NCBI GenBank assembly: GCA_018374635.1
Contig: JAHAEW010000123.1
Coordinates: 1-6,026 of the forward strand
Direction: 5' to 3'
Source of the DNA: Clostridiales bacterium
Lineage (GTDB): Bacteria > Bacillota > Clostridia > Oscillospirales > Oscillospiraceae
DNA: 6,026 bases
Below are positions 1 through 5,638 of the stretch, piece after piece (positions within the stretch are counted from its first letter, which is position 1; the number at the start of each line of letters is the position of its first letter). Position numbers and translations under genes: made by a program. The notes beneath the pieces are model-generated. The model was not told the origin of the DNA, made no database searches, and was given only the letters and a program-made list of their open reading frames with translations.

Positions 1-1
1 C

Positions 2-610
2 GGCGGATATCCCTACATCATCAAGCTGATGGTGCCCAAAAAGTACCGCGGCATTGACATGTATGTTGAGGTTCCCGAGGTCTCTCAAAAGTCCAAATTC
101 CTGTTTATCATCATCACCTGTACCGTCCTCTGCCTGCTGCTGCCCGTAGCCGCTCCCCTGCTGCTGTCCTTCTTCATCGGCATGGCCGTAAAGGAGGCCA
201 AAATCAACAAGTACACGGAGCTGCTCGAGGAGGGCCTCTCCTATTTCGGCACCTTCTTCCTGGGCCTGATCCTGGGGGTGCTGTGCGAGGCCTCCACCAT
301 TCTCAATCCCACTGTGATCATTATTCTGGTCATCGGGATTCTTGCCCTGGCTATCTCCGCGGTGGGCGGCCTGCTGGGCGGCTGGCTCATGTATTTGGTG
401 CACAAAGCCAAGCGCGAGGACTTTAACCCCACCATCGGCATCGCCGGCGTTTCCTGCGTGCCCACCACCGCCAAGCTGGCCCAGCACGCCGCCCAGGATG
501 AAAATCCCTTCGCCGTTATCCTGCCGGTGGCCATGGGTGCCAATATCTCCGGCGTCATCACCTCCGCCATTGCCGCCGGTATCTTCGTCACCACCATAGG
601 CATGGTGTAA
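2..610 (+). CDS. gcdB: Sodium ion-translocating decarboxylase beta subunit, probably glutaconyl-CoA decarboxylase (C-terminal part, 5' truncated)
   Basis: The reading frame is open from base 2 through an internal Met at 29 to TAA at 608-610 (202 codons visible), so the gene begins upstream of the window. The family is the OadB/MmdB/GcdB membrane subunit, which takes CO2 from carboxybiotin and pumps Na+ out. Numbered from the Met at 29, hydrophobic segments lie at about 24-52, 72-88, 95-124 and 161-190. The polar loop ends in NPTIGIAGVSCVPTTAK (133-149), and MGANISG (169-175) matches the conserved last-helix region of OadB-type pumps. The Asp-bearing helix IV known from OadB would lie upstream and cannot be checked. 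The substrate cannot be read from this subunit. Glutaconyl-CoA is preferred because the next gene is a free biotin carrier and a CoA-transferase follows; oxaloacetate or methylmalonyl-CoA remain possible. Codon use is strongly GCC-biased for Ala, as in highly expressed genes. Confidence 0.85.
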   Translation, partial: GGYPYIIKLMVPKKYRGIDMYVEVPEVSQKSKFLFIIITCTVLCLLLPVAAPLLLSFFIGMAVKEAKINKYTELLEEGLSYFGTFFLGLILGVLCEASTILNPTVIIILVIGILALAISAVGGLLGGWLMYLVHKAKREDFNPTIGIAGVSCVPTTAKLAQHAAQDENPFAVILPVAMGANISGVITSAIAAGIFVTTIGMV

Positions 611-635
611 AAACGATGCACAGTGATATTTGATT

Positions 636-644
636 AAGGGAGGA
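636..644 (+). promoter_or_regulatory. Ribosome binding site of the biotin carrier gene
   Basis: AAGGGAGGA lies 7 nt before the ATG at 652. An in-frame TGA at 631-633 excludes any longer N-terminus, so this site fixes the start and shows that the carrier really lacks an N-terminal extension. Confidence 0.8.
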
Positions 645-651
645 ACTTATT

Positions 652-861
652 ATGGAAATCAAAGCACGCATCCCCGGCACCATCGTCGCCATCAACGTCA
701 AGCCCGGCGACACCGTAAAGGCCCGCGATAACCTGGGCACTATGGAGGCCATGAAAATGGAGCAGCCCATCCCCTGCCCAAAGGATGGAGTTGTCAAGGA
801 CGTACTGGTCTCCGTCGGCGACAAGGTCAAGTCCGGCGCCGCGCTGCTGTCCATCGAGTGA
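652..861 (+). CDS. gcdC: Biotin carboxyl carrier subunit of sodium-translocating decarboxylase (minimal, 69 aa)
   Basis: This is a single biotinyl/lipoyl-attachment domain of 69 residues. It carries carboxybiotin from the carboxyltransferase (alpha) subunit to the membrane beta subunit. The biotinylation motif EAMKM sits at residues 32-36 with the acceptor Lys at 35. The expected flanking signatures are present: PGTIVAI near the start, VKPGD (16-20), GVV before the second half, and VGDKVKSGAALLSIE at the end. Canonical GcdC and the biotin part of OadA carry this domain behind a flexible Ala/Pro-rich linker, which is absent here. An in-frame stop and a strong ribosome binding site just upstream show that this is not a mis-called start. 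The gene sits 41 bp after the beta subunit, which supports a decarboxylase role over acetyl-CoA carboxylase. A pyruvate or acetyl-CoA carboxylase carrier is the main alternative, but no other carboxylase gene is adjacent. Confidence 0.88.
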   Translation: MEIKARIPGTIVAINVKPGDTVKARDNLGTMEAMKMEQPIPCPKDGVVKDVLVSVGDKVKSGAALLSIE

Positions 862-875
862 CCGTCCGGCGCCGC
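831..875 (+). repeat. Pair of 12-bp direct repeats spanning the gcdC stop codon
   Basis: GTCCGGCGCCGC occurs exactly at 831-842 (inside the last codons of the biotin carrier) and again at 864-875 (just after the stop), 33 bp start to start. Each copy contains the palindrome GGCGCC. This may be a small local duplication or chance in GC-rich DNA. No function is assigned. Confidence 0.6.
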
Positions 876-959
876 CCCTGAGGAAGAGAACCCCCTCTCA
901 AATCTATCAGAAAGGATGCCAGGAGCGCCTTTGGGCGGCTTCCGGCGTTGGTGATTCAA

Positions 960-1241
960 ATGGGAGAGATTTTTGAGCTCATCATGGTCATTTGCTTCGG
1001 CCTGTCCTGGCCGCTGTCTGTCTATAAGTCCGCAAAGTCCCGCACCGCCAAGGGGAAAAGCCTGTTCTTTGAGGTGTTCATCTGGACAGGCTACGTCAGT
1101 GCCATCATTGGCAAGATTGTCACCCAGAACCTGACCTATGTATTCTATTTCTACATCCTCAACATCGTCATGGTTTCCATCGACATCTGCCTCTATTTCC
1201 GCAATCGCCGCCTGGACGCGCTGGCCAGCCGAAAGGCGTAA
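960..1241 (+). CDS. Small PQ-loop / SemiSWEET-like membrane protein
   Basis: The 93-residue protein is predicted to have three transmembrane helices at about 4-22, 36-54 and 60-80, followed by a basic tail (RNRRLDALASRKA). This is the size and topology of a bacterial SemiSWEET half-transporter, which works as a dimer. Helix 1 contains a W-P-L-S motif (17-20) where the family has PQ. The following loop SRTAKGKSLFF (27-37) has the family's typical T-x-G-x-S shape, and helix 3 has an Asn (N68) where SemiSWEETs place a substrate-contacting Asn. The PQ is PL here, so sugar transport should not be assumed. The start is uncertain: ATG 960 is chosen, but TTG 948 and GTG 951 are in frame, and no good ribosome binding site lies at normal spacing (AGGAG at 921-925 is about 34 nt from ATG 960). 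It lies between the biotin carrier and the CoA-transferase, 18 bp before the latter, so it is probably co-transcribed. Family assignment is by pattern only. Confidence 0.72.
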   Translation: MGEIFELIMVICFGLSWPLSVYKSAKSRTAKGKSLFFEVFIWTGYVSAIIGKIVTQNLTYVFYFYILNIVMVSIDICLYFRNRRLDALASRKA

Positions 1242-1246
1242 TGTAT

Positions 1247-1251
1247 GGAGG
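1247..1251 (+). promoter_or_regulatory. Ribosome binding site of the CoA-transferase gene
   Basis: GGAGG lies 8 nt before ATG 1260, directly after the stop codon of the PQ-loop gene (1239-1241). It supports the ATG at 1260 and translation within one transcript with the gene before it. Confidence 0.7.
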
Positions 1252-1259
1252 CGTGAAAT

Positions 1260-2720
1260 ATGGAACGTATTGCTGCATCCCTGCGCGATAAGATCAAGAG
1301 CGTGGAAGAGGCCGCGGCACTGATCCAGTCTGGAAGTGTGATTGGCTGCTCCGGCTTCACCCTGGTAGGCGAGCCCAAGGCGGTGCCCCACGAGCTGGCC
1401 CGTCAGAAAAAGGCCGACCACTTGACCATTCTGACCGGAGCCTCAGTAGGGGATGCCCTAGATGGTGAGCTGACCAGAGCGGGTCTGCTGTCCATGCGGT
1501 ATCCCTATCAGAGCAACAAGTCCATGCGCAACGCCATCAATGCGGGCGAAGTGGGCTACTCCGATATGCATTTAAGCCATATGCCGGAGTTTATTAACCG
1601 AGGCGGTCTGCATATTGACTTTGCCTTGGTGGAGTGTGCCGCTGTCACGGAGGATGGCGTGATCCCGTCTGCGGCAGTGGGCGCTTCCGACTGCTTCTTG
1701 TACCAGGCGGATCAGATTATTCTGGAGGTCAATGAGGCTCTTCCCTTGGAGCTGTACGGCATGCATGACATCTACCGAGTAGGACATGAGCCGATCCCGC
1801 TTACGGATGCCACACAGCGCATCGGAACCGCTGCAATTCCGTGTGACTTCCGCAAGATTGCCGCCATCGTTGTGACCAATGATCCGGGCGGCTGCCCTGT
1901 GTTTAAAGAGCCGGACGAGGTCAGTGCGGCTATCGGGGCGCACATCATCTCTTTCCTGAAGGAGGAGGTGGCAGCCGGCCGGCAGCCGGCCTCGTTGTCC
2001 CCCATCCAATCGGGCGTGGGCAGCGTGGCCAATGCTGTACTGGCCGGTCTGGGAAGCAGCGGCTTTACCGGCCTGCGCATGTATACCGAAGTCGTACAGG
2101 ACTCTGCGCTGGAGCTGATCTGGGAGGGAAAGATGGCAGGGGCCTCCACTACGGCGGTTTCTCTCTCCCAGAAAAAGCTGGAACTGTTTTATGAAAACAT
2201 TGATTTCTTCCGGGAGCGGCTGGTAATCCGCCCCCAGGAGATTGCCAACAATCCGGAGCTGGTCCGGCGCCTGGGGCTGATCTCCATGAATACCCCCATT
2301 GAATGTGATCTGTACGGCAACGTCAACTCCACTCACATCATGGGAAATAAGATGATGAACGGCATTGGCGGCAGCGGAGACTTTGCACGCAATGCGGGAC
2401 TGACCATCTTTGCCACAGCCTCGGTGGCGAAAGAGGGGGCGATCAGTTGTATCGTCCCCATGTGTTCCCACATCGACCACACGGAACACGATGTGCAGGT
2501 AATTGTCACGGAGCAGGGACTGGCGGATCTGCGCTGGAAATCGCCGCGGCAAAGGGCGGAACTGATCGTGGAACGCTGTGCGCACCCTCAATATCGTCCG
2601 CTTCTGCGCGAATACTTAAAGGACGCCGCAAAATATGGGGGCCATACTCCCCATAATCTCCAGCAGGCGCTCTCCTGGCACACGAGATATCTGGATACCG
2701 GAACTATGCTGCCCGGGTAG
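1260..2720 (+). CDS. cat1: Cat1-family acyl-CoA:carboxylate CoA-transferase (succinyl-CoA/acetate/propionate type)
   Basis: The protein of 486 residues is full length for the acetyl-CoA hydrolase/transferase family that includes Clostridium kluyveri Cat1, Acetobacter AarC and propionyl-CoA:succinate CoA-transferases. It moves CoA between an acyl-CoA and a free carboxylate in the cytosol through a glutamyl-CoA thioester. The N-terminus has VIGCSGFTLVGEPKAVP (27-43). The catalytic Glu is E277 in MYTEVVQD (274-281), preceded by SGVGSVANAVLAGL (251-264). The oxyanion/CoA-binding stretch GIGGSGDFARN is at 368-378, after YGNVNSTHIMGNKMMN. The C-terminal HTPHNLQQALSWH...TGTMLP end is typical of the family. 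Lengths and motifs fit Cat1/AarC better than the shorter (about 430-450 aa) butyryl-CoA or 4-hydroxybutyrate CoA-transferases. The actual acceptor acid is not readable; the symbol denotes the family. It is the last gene before a strong hairpin, consistent with the end of the decarboxylase-associated unit. Confidence 0.9.
   Translation: MERIAASLRDKIKSVEEAAALIQSGSVIGCSGFTLVGEPKAVPHELARQKKADHLTILTGASVGDALDGELTRAGLLSMRYPYQSNKSMRNAINAGEVGYSDMHLSHMPEFINRGGLHIDFALVECAAVTEDGVIPSAAVGASDCFLYQADQIILEVNEALPLELYGMHDIYRVGHEPIPLTDATQRIGTAAIPCDFRKIAAIVVTNDPGGCPVFKEPDEVSAAIGAHIISFLKEEVAAGRQPASLSPIQSGVGSVANAVLAGLGSSGFTGLRMYTEVVQDSALELIWEGKMAGASTTAVSLSQKKLELFYENIDFFRERLVIRPQEIANNPELVRRLGLISMNTPIECDLYGNVNSTHIMGNKMMNGIGGSGDFARNAGLTIFATASVAKEGAISCIVPMCSHIDHTEHDVQVIVTEQGLADLRWKSPRQRAELIVERCAHPQYRPLLREYLKDAAKYGGHTPHNLQQALSWHTRYLDTGTMLPG
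1970..1991 (+). repeat. Perfect 11-bp tandem repeat inside the CoA-transferase gene
   Basis: GGCAGCCGGCC is repeated head to tail at 1970-1980 and 1981-1991, within the codons for AAGRQPAS. Both copies contain GCCGGC, so the stretch is self-complementary. The period is not a multiple of three, yet the reading frame continues through the conserved motifs downstream. Confidence 0.65.
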
Positions 2721-2735
2721 GATACGTGCCAAAGT

Positions 2736-2783
2736 TTGCAGCCTGTCAGGCAGCCCCATTCGGAGCTGCCCGGCAGGCTGCAA
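2736..2783 (+). terminator. Long hairpin between the CoA-transferase gene and the V-ATPase genes, possible terminator
   Basis: The 19-nt arms TTGCAGCCTGTCAGGCAGC (2736-2754) and GCTGCCCGGCAGGCTGCAA (2765-2783) pair over the full length with one G-U and one A-C mismatch around a 10-nt loop. It starts 16 bp after the CoA-transferase stop, the usual place for a terminator. The 3' side continues CTGATATC rather than a T-run, so it is not a canonical intrinsic terminator. Attenuation, mRNA 3'-end protection or a protein-binding inverted repeat are alternatives. Confidence 0.55.
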
Positions 2784-2827
2784 CTGATATCTCGAGAACT
2801 GCCGGGTGTGCGGAATGCAGATGCAGG

Positions 2828-2837
2828 AAGGCGGTGA
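2828..2837 (+). promoter_or_regulatory. Ribosome binding site of the V-ATPase G/H-type subunit gene
   Basis: AAGGCGGTGA differs from the ideal AAGGAGGTGA at one base, and its core ends 7 nt before ATG 2842. This favours 2842 over the in-frame ATGs further upstream (2806, 2815, 2821), which would add a non-coiled-coil leader and lack a comparable site. Confidence 0.65.
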
Positions 2838-2841
2838 GGAA

Positions 2842-3177
2842 ATGATGACGAAAAATGCGGTTCAGCAAATCGAGGAGGCTGAACACAAGGCGAAAGAATA
2901 CCAAGCTCTGGCTGTGGAGCAGGCAAAGAAACTGCTCTCTGATGCGGAGCGGCAGGGGCAGGCCGCACTGGAGCAGGCGCTCCGTGAGGCGGAGGCACAG
3001 AGGCGGGAACAGGATACACAAGCGGAACAAGCTGCGCAGCTTCGTGCAGACGCGATTATGACAGAGGCGCGGCGTGCCTGTGACGGCCTGCGGAGGCAGG
3101 CGGAAGAACGGCTTGCAGACGCGGCCGCACTTATTGTCAGAAGGGTTGTGGGAGACTCATGTCTATTGTCAAAATGA
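2842..3177 (+). CDS. V-type ATPase peripheral-stalk subunit G/H (AhaH/NtpF type)
   Basis: From ATG 2842 the protein has 111 residues and is almost entirely a charged, Ala/Glu/Gln/Arg-rich helix starting MMTKNAVQQIEEAEHKAKEY and ending in LADAAALIVRRVVG. This pattern is that of the small stalk subunit that pairs with subunit E in a coiled coil linking the catalytic head to subunit I. Sequence similarity in this family is low, so the call rests on composition, length and position: it lies directly before subunit I, exactly where ntpF lies in the Enterococcus hirae ntp operon. The names (F, G or H) differ between organisms, so no symbol is given. Its end overlaps the start of subunit I by 19 bp in another frame, suggesting translational coupling. 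Alanine codons are mostly GCG/GCA, unlike the decarboxylase genes upstream. Confidence 0.82.
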   Translation: MMTKNAVQQIEEAEHKAKEYQALAVEQAKKLLSDAERQGQAALEQALREAEAQRREQDTQAEQAAQLRADAIMTEARRACDGLRRQAEERLADAAALIVRRVVGDSCLLSK

Positions 3178-5117
3178 AACGGCTGCGTATCTTCGGCATG
3201 GCATCCGACTGTGAGGAACTCCTTCGGAAACTCCAGCATCTTGGCTGCGTCGAACTTCGTGCGCCAACACAGCCAAGTTCAGATCCAGGCTGGCAGGGCT
3301 TTACCGCAAAGAGCGACGGGGAGCTGGCAAATGCACAGCTCAGGATGGACGAGTTTCGCGCCACGCTGGAGCGGCTGAAGCGCTGTTCCCCTACAAATAA
3401 AAAAGGTCGCTTCCCCTCCCGGCCCCGAATTACGGAGCGGGAACTGTTTGACCGACAGATAGTTCTGGAGGCGGAGGAAACGGTCGAACGCGTTGCCGCG
3501 CTTGAAAAAAAGCGCGACAGTATCTGTGCTGAACAGAACAAGCTTATCGGGCAGAGAGAGGCCCTGACGCCCTGGCTGGGGCTGGACGTTCCCCTGGATA
3601 CCGCTTCTACGAAACATGTATTAGTGCTGTTCGGGACGCTCTCCGGCCTGGCAAGTCATCAGGCGGTGGAGGCCGCCCTGGCCGAGACGACCGAGCTCTG
3701 CCAGGTACAATGGGCGGGCCGGGCCGGAGAGCTGCAATATGTACTGGTACTCTGTCACCGAAAAGCAGGGGAAGCCGCGCGGGATGCCTTAAAAAGCTTT
3801 GGCTTTACCGCCACAAGCTTTCGAGGTTGGAAGGGGACCGCCCGGTCAAACATCGATCAGATTGAGGATCGGCAGAGGATACTTTCACAGGAACTAGAGG
3901 CATGCCGGGCTCGGCTGGCACAGGAGGCCGGCCACCAGACCGCGCTTCAGATCTGCATAGACCGCATGACGCAGGATATCCAACGTATGGAGGCGAAAGA
4001 GAAACTGCTCTCCTCTACATCCACGTTTTTTCTGGAGGGTTGGGTTCCGGCGGAACAGCTTTCCGACGTAGAGCATCTGCTCTCGCAGTACTCCGCCGCC
4101 TGGGAGGCCACTGATCCGGAGCCGGACGAATACCCTCAGGTGCCTGTCAAGCTCAAAAACAACCGGCTCACCCGCCCTCTCAATATGGTCACCGACATGT
4201 ATGTCTATCCCGCCTATGACGGGGTGGATCCCAACCCGCTTATGGCTCCCTTTTTCATCTTCTTTTTTGGAATGATGATGGCCGATATGGCTTACGGGCT
4301 TCTCATGCTCGCCGGTGGCATTTTTATGCGCAGGAAGCTGCGGCCGAGCGGAACGATGGAGCATATGGCCGGGCTTTTGATCCTGTGCGGGATCAGTACG
4401 TTTGTGATGGGAGCGCTTACCGGAAGCTTCTTGGGTGACTTTCTCCCCCGTCTGGCGAAGCTGATCCGCCCGGACACAACCTTTACCGCTCTGCCCGCGC
4501 TCTTTACTCCCCTTACGGATACGCTGGCTATCCTGATTGGTTCTCTGGCCTTGGGGCTGCTGCAGGTACTGACCGGTATGGCCATCAGTGTTGTGCGGAA
4601 GGTACAAGCGGGCACCTGGACTGATGCGCTGTGGGACGAAGGAACTTGGTGGATTATTTTGGCAGGGGTGGCCCTGGCGGTGGTGGGCATCGGAAATTTG
4701 GGCGGATATCCCATTGTCCTTTTGATTGGGCTTCTCATGCTGCTCTACGGGGGAACCCGGAATGCAAAGGGCTTCGGGAAGCTCACTGCTTTGATTGGGA
4801 CGGTATACAATGGAGCCACCGGCTTTTTCAGTGATATCCTGTCTTACGCGCGCCTTATGGCGCTAATGCTGGCTGGCAGCGTCATCGCGCAGGTGTTTAA
4901 TACCCTGGGTGAGGTAACCGACTCGGTGGCAGGCTTCGTTATCATCTCCCTGGTAGGAAACGCGCTGAACTTCATGTTGAATCTGCTGGGCTGCTATGTC
5001 CACGATCTGCGGCTCCAATGTCTGGAGTTCTTTGGACGGTTCTACAAAGAAGGCGGCAAGCCCTTCCGGCCGCTGCTCATCAACACAAAATATGTAGATA
5101 TCAAGGAGGAAGATTGA
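3159..5117 (+). CDS. ntpI: V-type ATP synthase/ATPase subunit I (membrane stator, a-type subunit)
   Basis: The protein has 652 residues, normal for bacterial/archaeal subunit I. It holds the two stalks and forms the ion half-channels next to the K ring. Residues 1 to about 340 are the cytosolic arm: MSIVKMKRLRIFG start, helical stretches at about 55-75, 95-135 and 232-285, and the FLEGWVP motif at 291-297 that ends the second alpha/beta lobe. From PNPLMAPFFIFFFGMMMADMAYG (358-380) onward it is membrane-embedded with seven or eight helices. The essential Arg is R565 in DILSYARLMALMLAG (559-573). A second conserved Arg, R618, sits in YVHDLRLQCLEFF (613-625), as in other a subunits. ATG 3159 follows GGGAG at 3150-3154 and overlaps the previous gene. 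The following proteolipid gene starts one base after this stop. Confidence 0.96.
   Translation: MSIVKMKRLRIFGMASDCEELLRKLQHLGCVELRAPTQPSSDPGWQGFTAKSDGELANAQLRMDEFRATLERLKRCSPTNKKGRFPSRPRITERELFDRQIVLEAEETVERVAALEKKRDSICAEQNKLIGQREALTPWLGLDVPLDTASTKHVLVLFGTLSGLASHQAVEAALAETTELCQVQWAGRAGELQYVLVLCHRKAGEAARDALKSFGFTATSFRGWKGTARSNIDQIEDRQRILSQELEACRARLAQEAGHQTALQICIDRMTQDIQRMEAKEKLLSSTSTFFLEGWVPAEQLSDVEHLLSQYSAAWEATDPEPDEYPQVPVKLKNNRLTRPLNMVTDMYVYPAYDGVDPNPLMAPFFIFFFGMMMADMAYGLLMLAGGIFMRRKLRPSGTMEHMAGLLILCGISTFVMGALTGSFLGDFLPRLAKLIRPDTTFTALPALFTPLTDTLAILIGSLALGLLQVLTGMAISVVRKVQAGTWTDALWDEGTWWIILAGVALAVVGIGNLGGYPIVLLIGLLMLLYGGTRNAKGFGKLTALIGTVYNGATGFFSDILSYARLMALMLAGSVIAQVFNTLGEVTDSVAGFVIISLVGNALNFMLNLLGCYVHDLRLQCLEFFGRFYKEGGKPFRPLLINTKYVDIKEED
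5103..5110 (+). promoter_or_regulatory. Strong ribosome binding site of the proteolipid gene
   Basis: AAGGAGGA overlaps the last codons of subunit I and ends 8 nt before ATG 5119. A near-perfect site is expected for the c/K subunit, which must be made in several copies per enzyme while sharing a transcript with single-copy subunits. Confidence 0.75.
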
Positions 5118-5118
5118 T

Positions 5119-5607
5119 ATGGCTGACTTTATTGCGCAGTTTGGCGGTATTGGCCTGGCGTTTCTGGGTGCCGCTCTTGCGGTAGGACTTTGCTGTGTAG
5201 GCTCTGCCAGAGGTACTGGAATGGTCGGCGAGGCGGCTACCGGCGTTTTAAGCGAAACCCCTGAGCACTTTTCCAAATGCCTGATTCTTCAAGTTCTGCC
5301 CGGCACTCAGGGCCTGTATGGTTTGGTTATATGGTTCTTTGCGCTGTTTACCATGGGCGCTTTTTCCGGCGGCATTACCGACCTCTCTGTGACGGACGGA
5401 CTGACCATCTTTGTTTCCTGTGTCCCCATGGCCCTCGGCGGCTGGCTCTCCGCGCTCTATCAGGGCCGTGTGGCCGCAGCCGCCATCAATGTGGTTGCCA
5501 AAAAGCCCGACGACTGGGCGAAGGGAATTATTCTATGCGGTATCGTGGAGTTTTACGCCATCCTGTCCCTGCTGGCCTCTGTATTGCTGCTGATGAACAC
5601 CCTGTAA
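5119..5607 (+). CDS. ntpK: V-type ATP synthase/ATPase subunit K (proteolipid, Na+-type double hairpin)
   Basis: The 162-residue protein has four helices (about 8-28, 56-80, 92-114, 135-158), the double-hairpin form of V-type proteolipids that assemble into the rotor ring. The first hairpin ends in LPGTQGLYG (60-68) and has no ion-binding acid, while the second has YQGRVAAAAI (114-123) and VEFYAIL (143-149) with the ion-carrying Glu at 144. By comparison with E. hirae NtpK (L61, T64, Q65, Y68, Q110, E139), the matching residues here are L60, T63, Q64, Y67, Q115 and E144, so all Na+ ligands and the supporting Tyr are present. This predicts Na+ rather than H+ as coupling ion; the alignment was made by eye from memory. 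There is one ion site per subunit. Confidence 0.95.
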   Translation: MADFIAQFGGIGLAFLGAALAVGLCCVGSARGTGMVGEAATGVLSETPEHFSKCLILQVLPGTQGLYGLVIWFFALFTMGAFSGGITDLSVTDGLTIFVSCVPMALGGWLSALYQGRVAAAAINVVAKKPDDWAKGIILCGIVEFYAILSLLASVLLLMNTL

Positions 5608-5638
5608 GGAGCAGCACGAGGGAGAAAGGTGGGAGCAA

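Noticed and set aside
871..939. Inverted repeat GCCGCCC (871-877) / GGGCGGC (933-939)
   Set aside because: Only 7 bp with a 55-nt loop in GC-rich DNA; not better than chance.
588..1421. Long minus-strand open frame (277 codons) across four genes
   Set aside because: It runs antisense to the well-supported carrier, PQ-loop and CoA-transferase genes, has no recognisable domain, and is expected from codon bias in GC-rich DNA.
1572..2591. Minus-strand open frame of 339 codons opposite the CoA-transferase
   Set aside because: The translation is low-complexity and His/Arg-rich without motifs, while the plus strand encodes all conserved CoA-transferase motifs.
2784..2841. Promoter for the ATPase operon
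   Set aside because: TGATAT at 2785-2790 resembles a -10 box, but no -35 box at proper spacing is visible outside the hairpin, so I do not call it.
2806..2841. Longer N-terminus of the G/H-type subunit from ATG 2806
   Set aside because: The added residues (MCGMQMQEGGEE) do not fit the coiled coil, and the near-ideal ribosome binding site at 2828-2837 would lie inside the gene and points to ATG 2842.
3894..4607. Minus-strand open frame of 237 codons opposite subunit I
   Set aside because: It is the shadow of a clearly coding frame that includes membrane helices; its product is Gln/His/Gly-rich with no family features.
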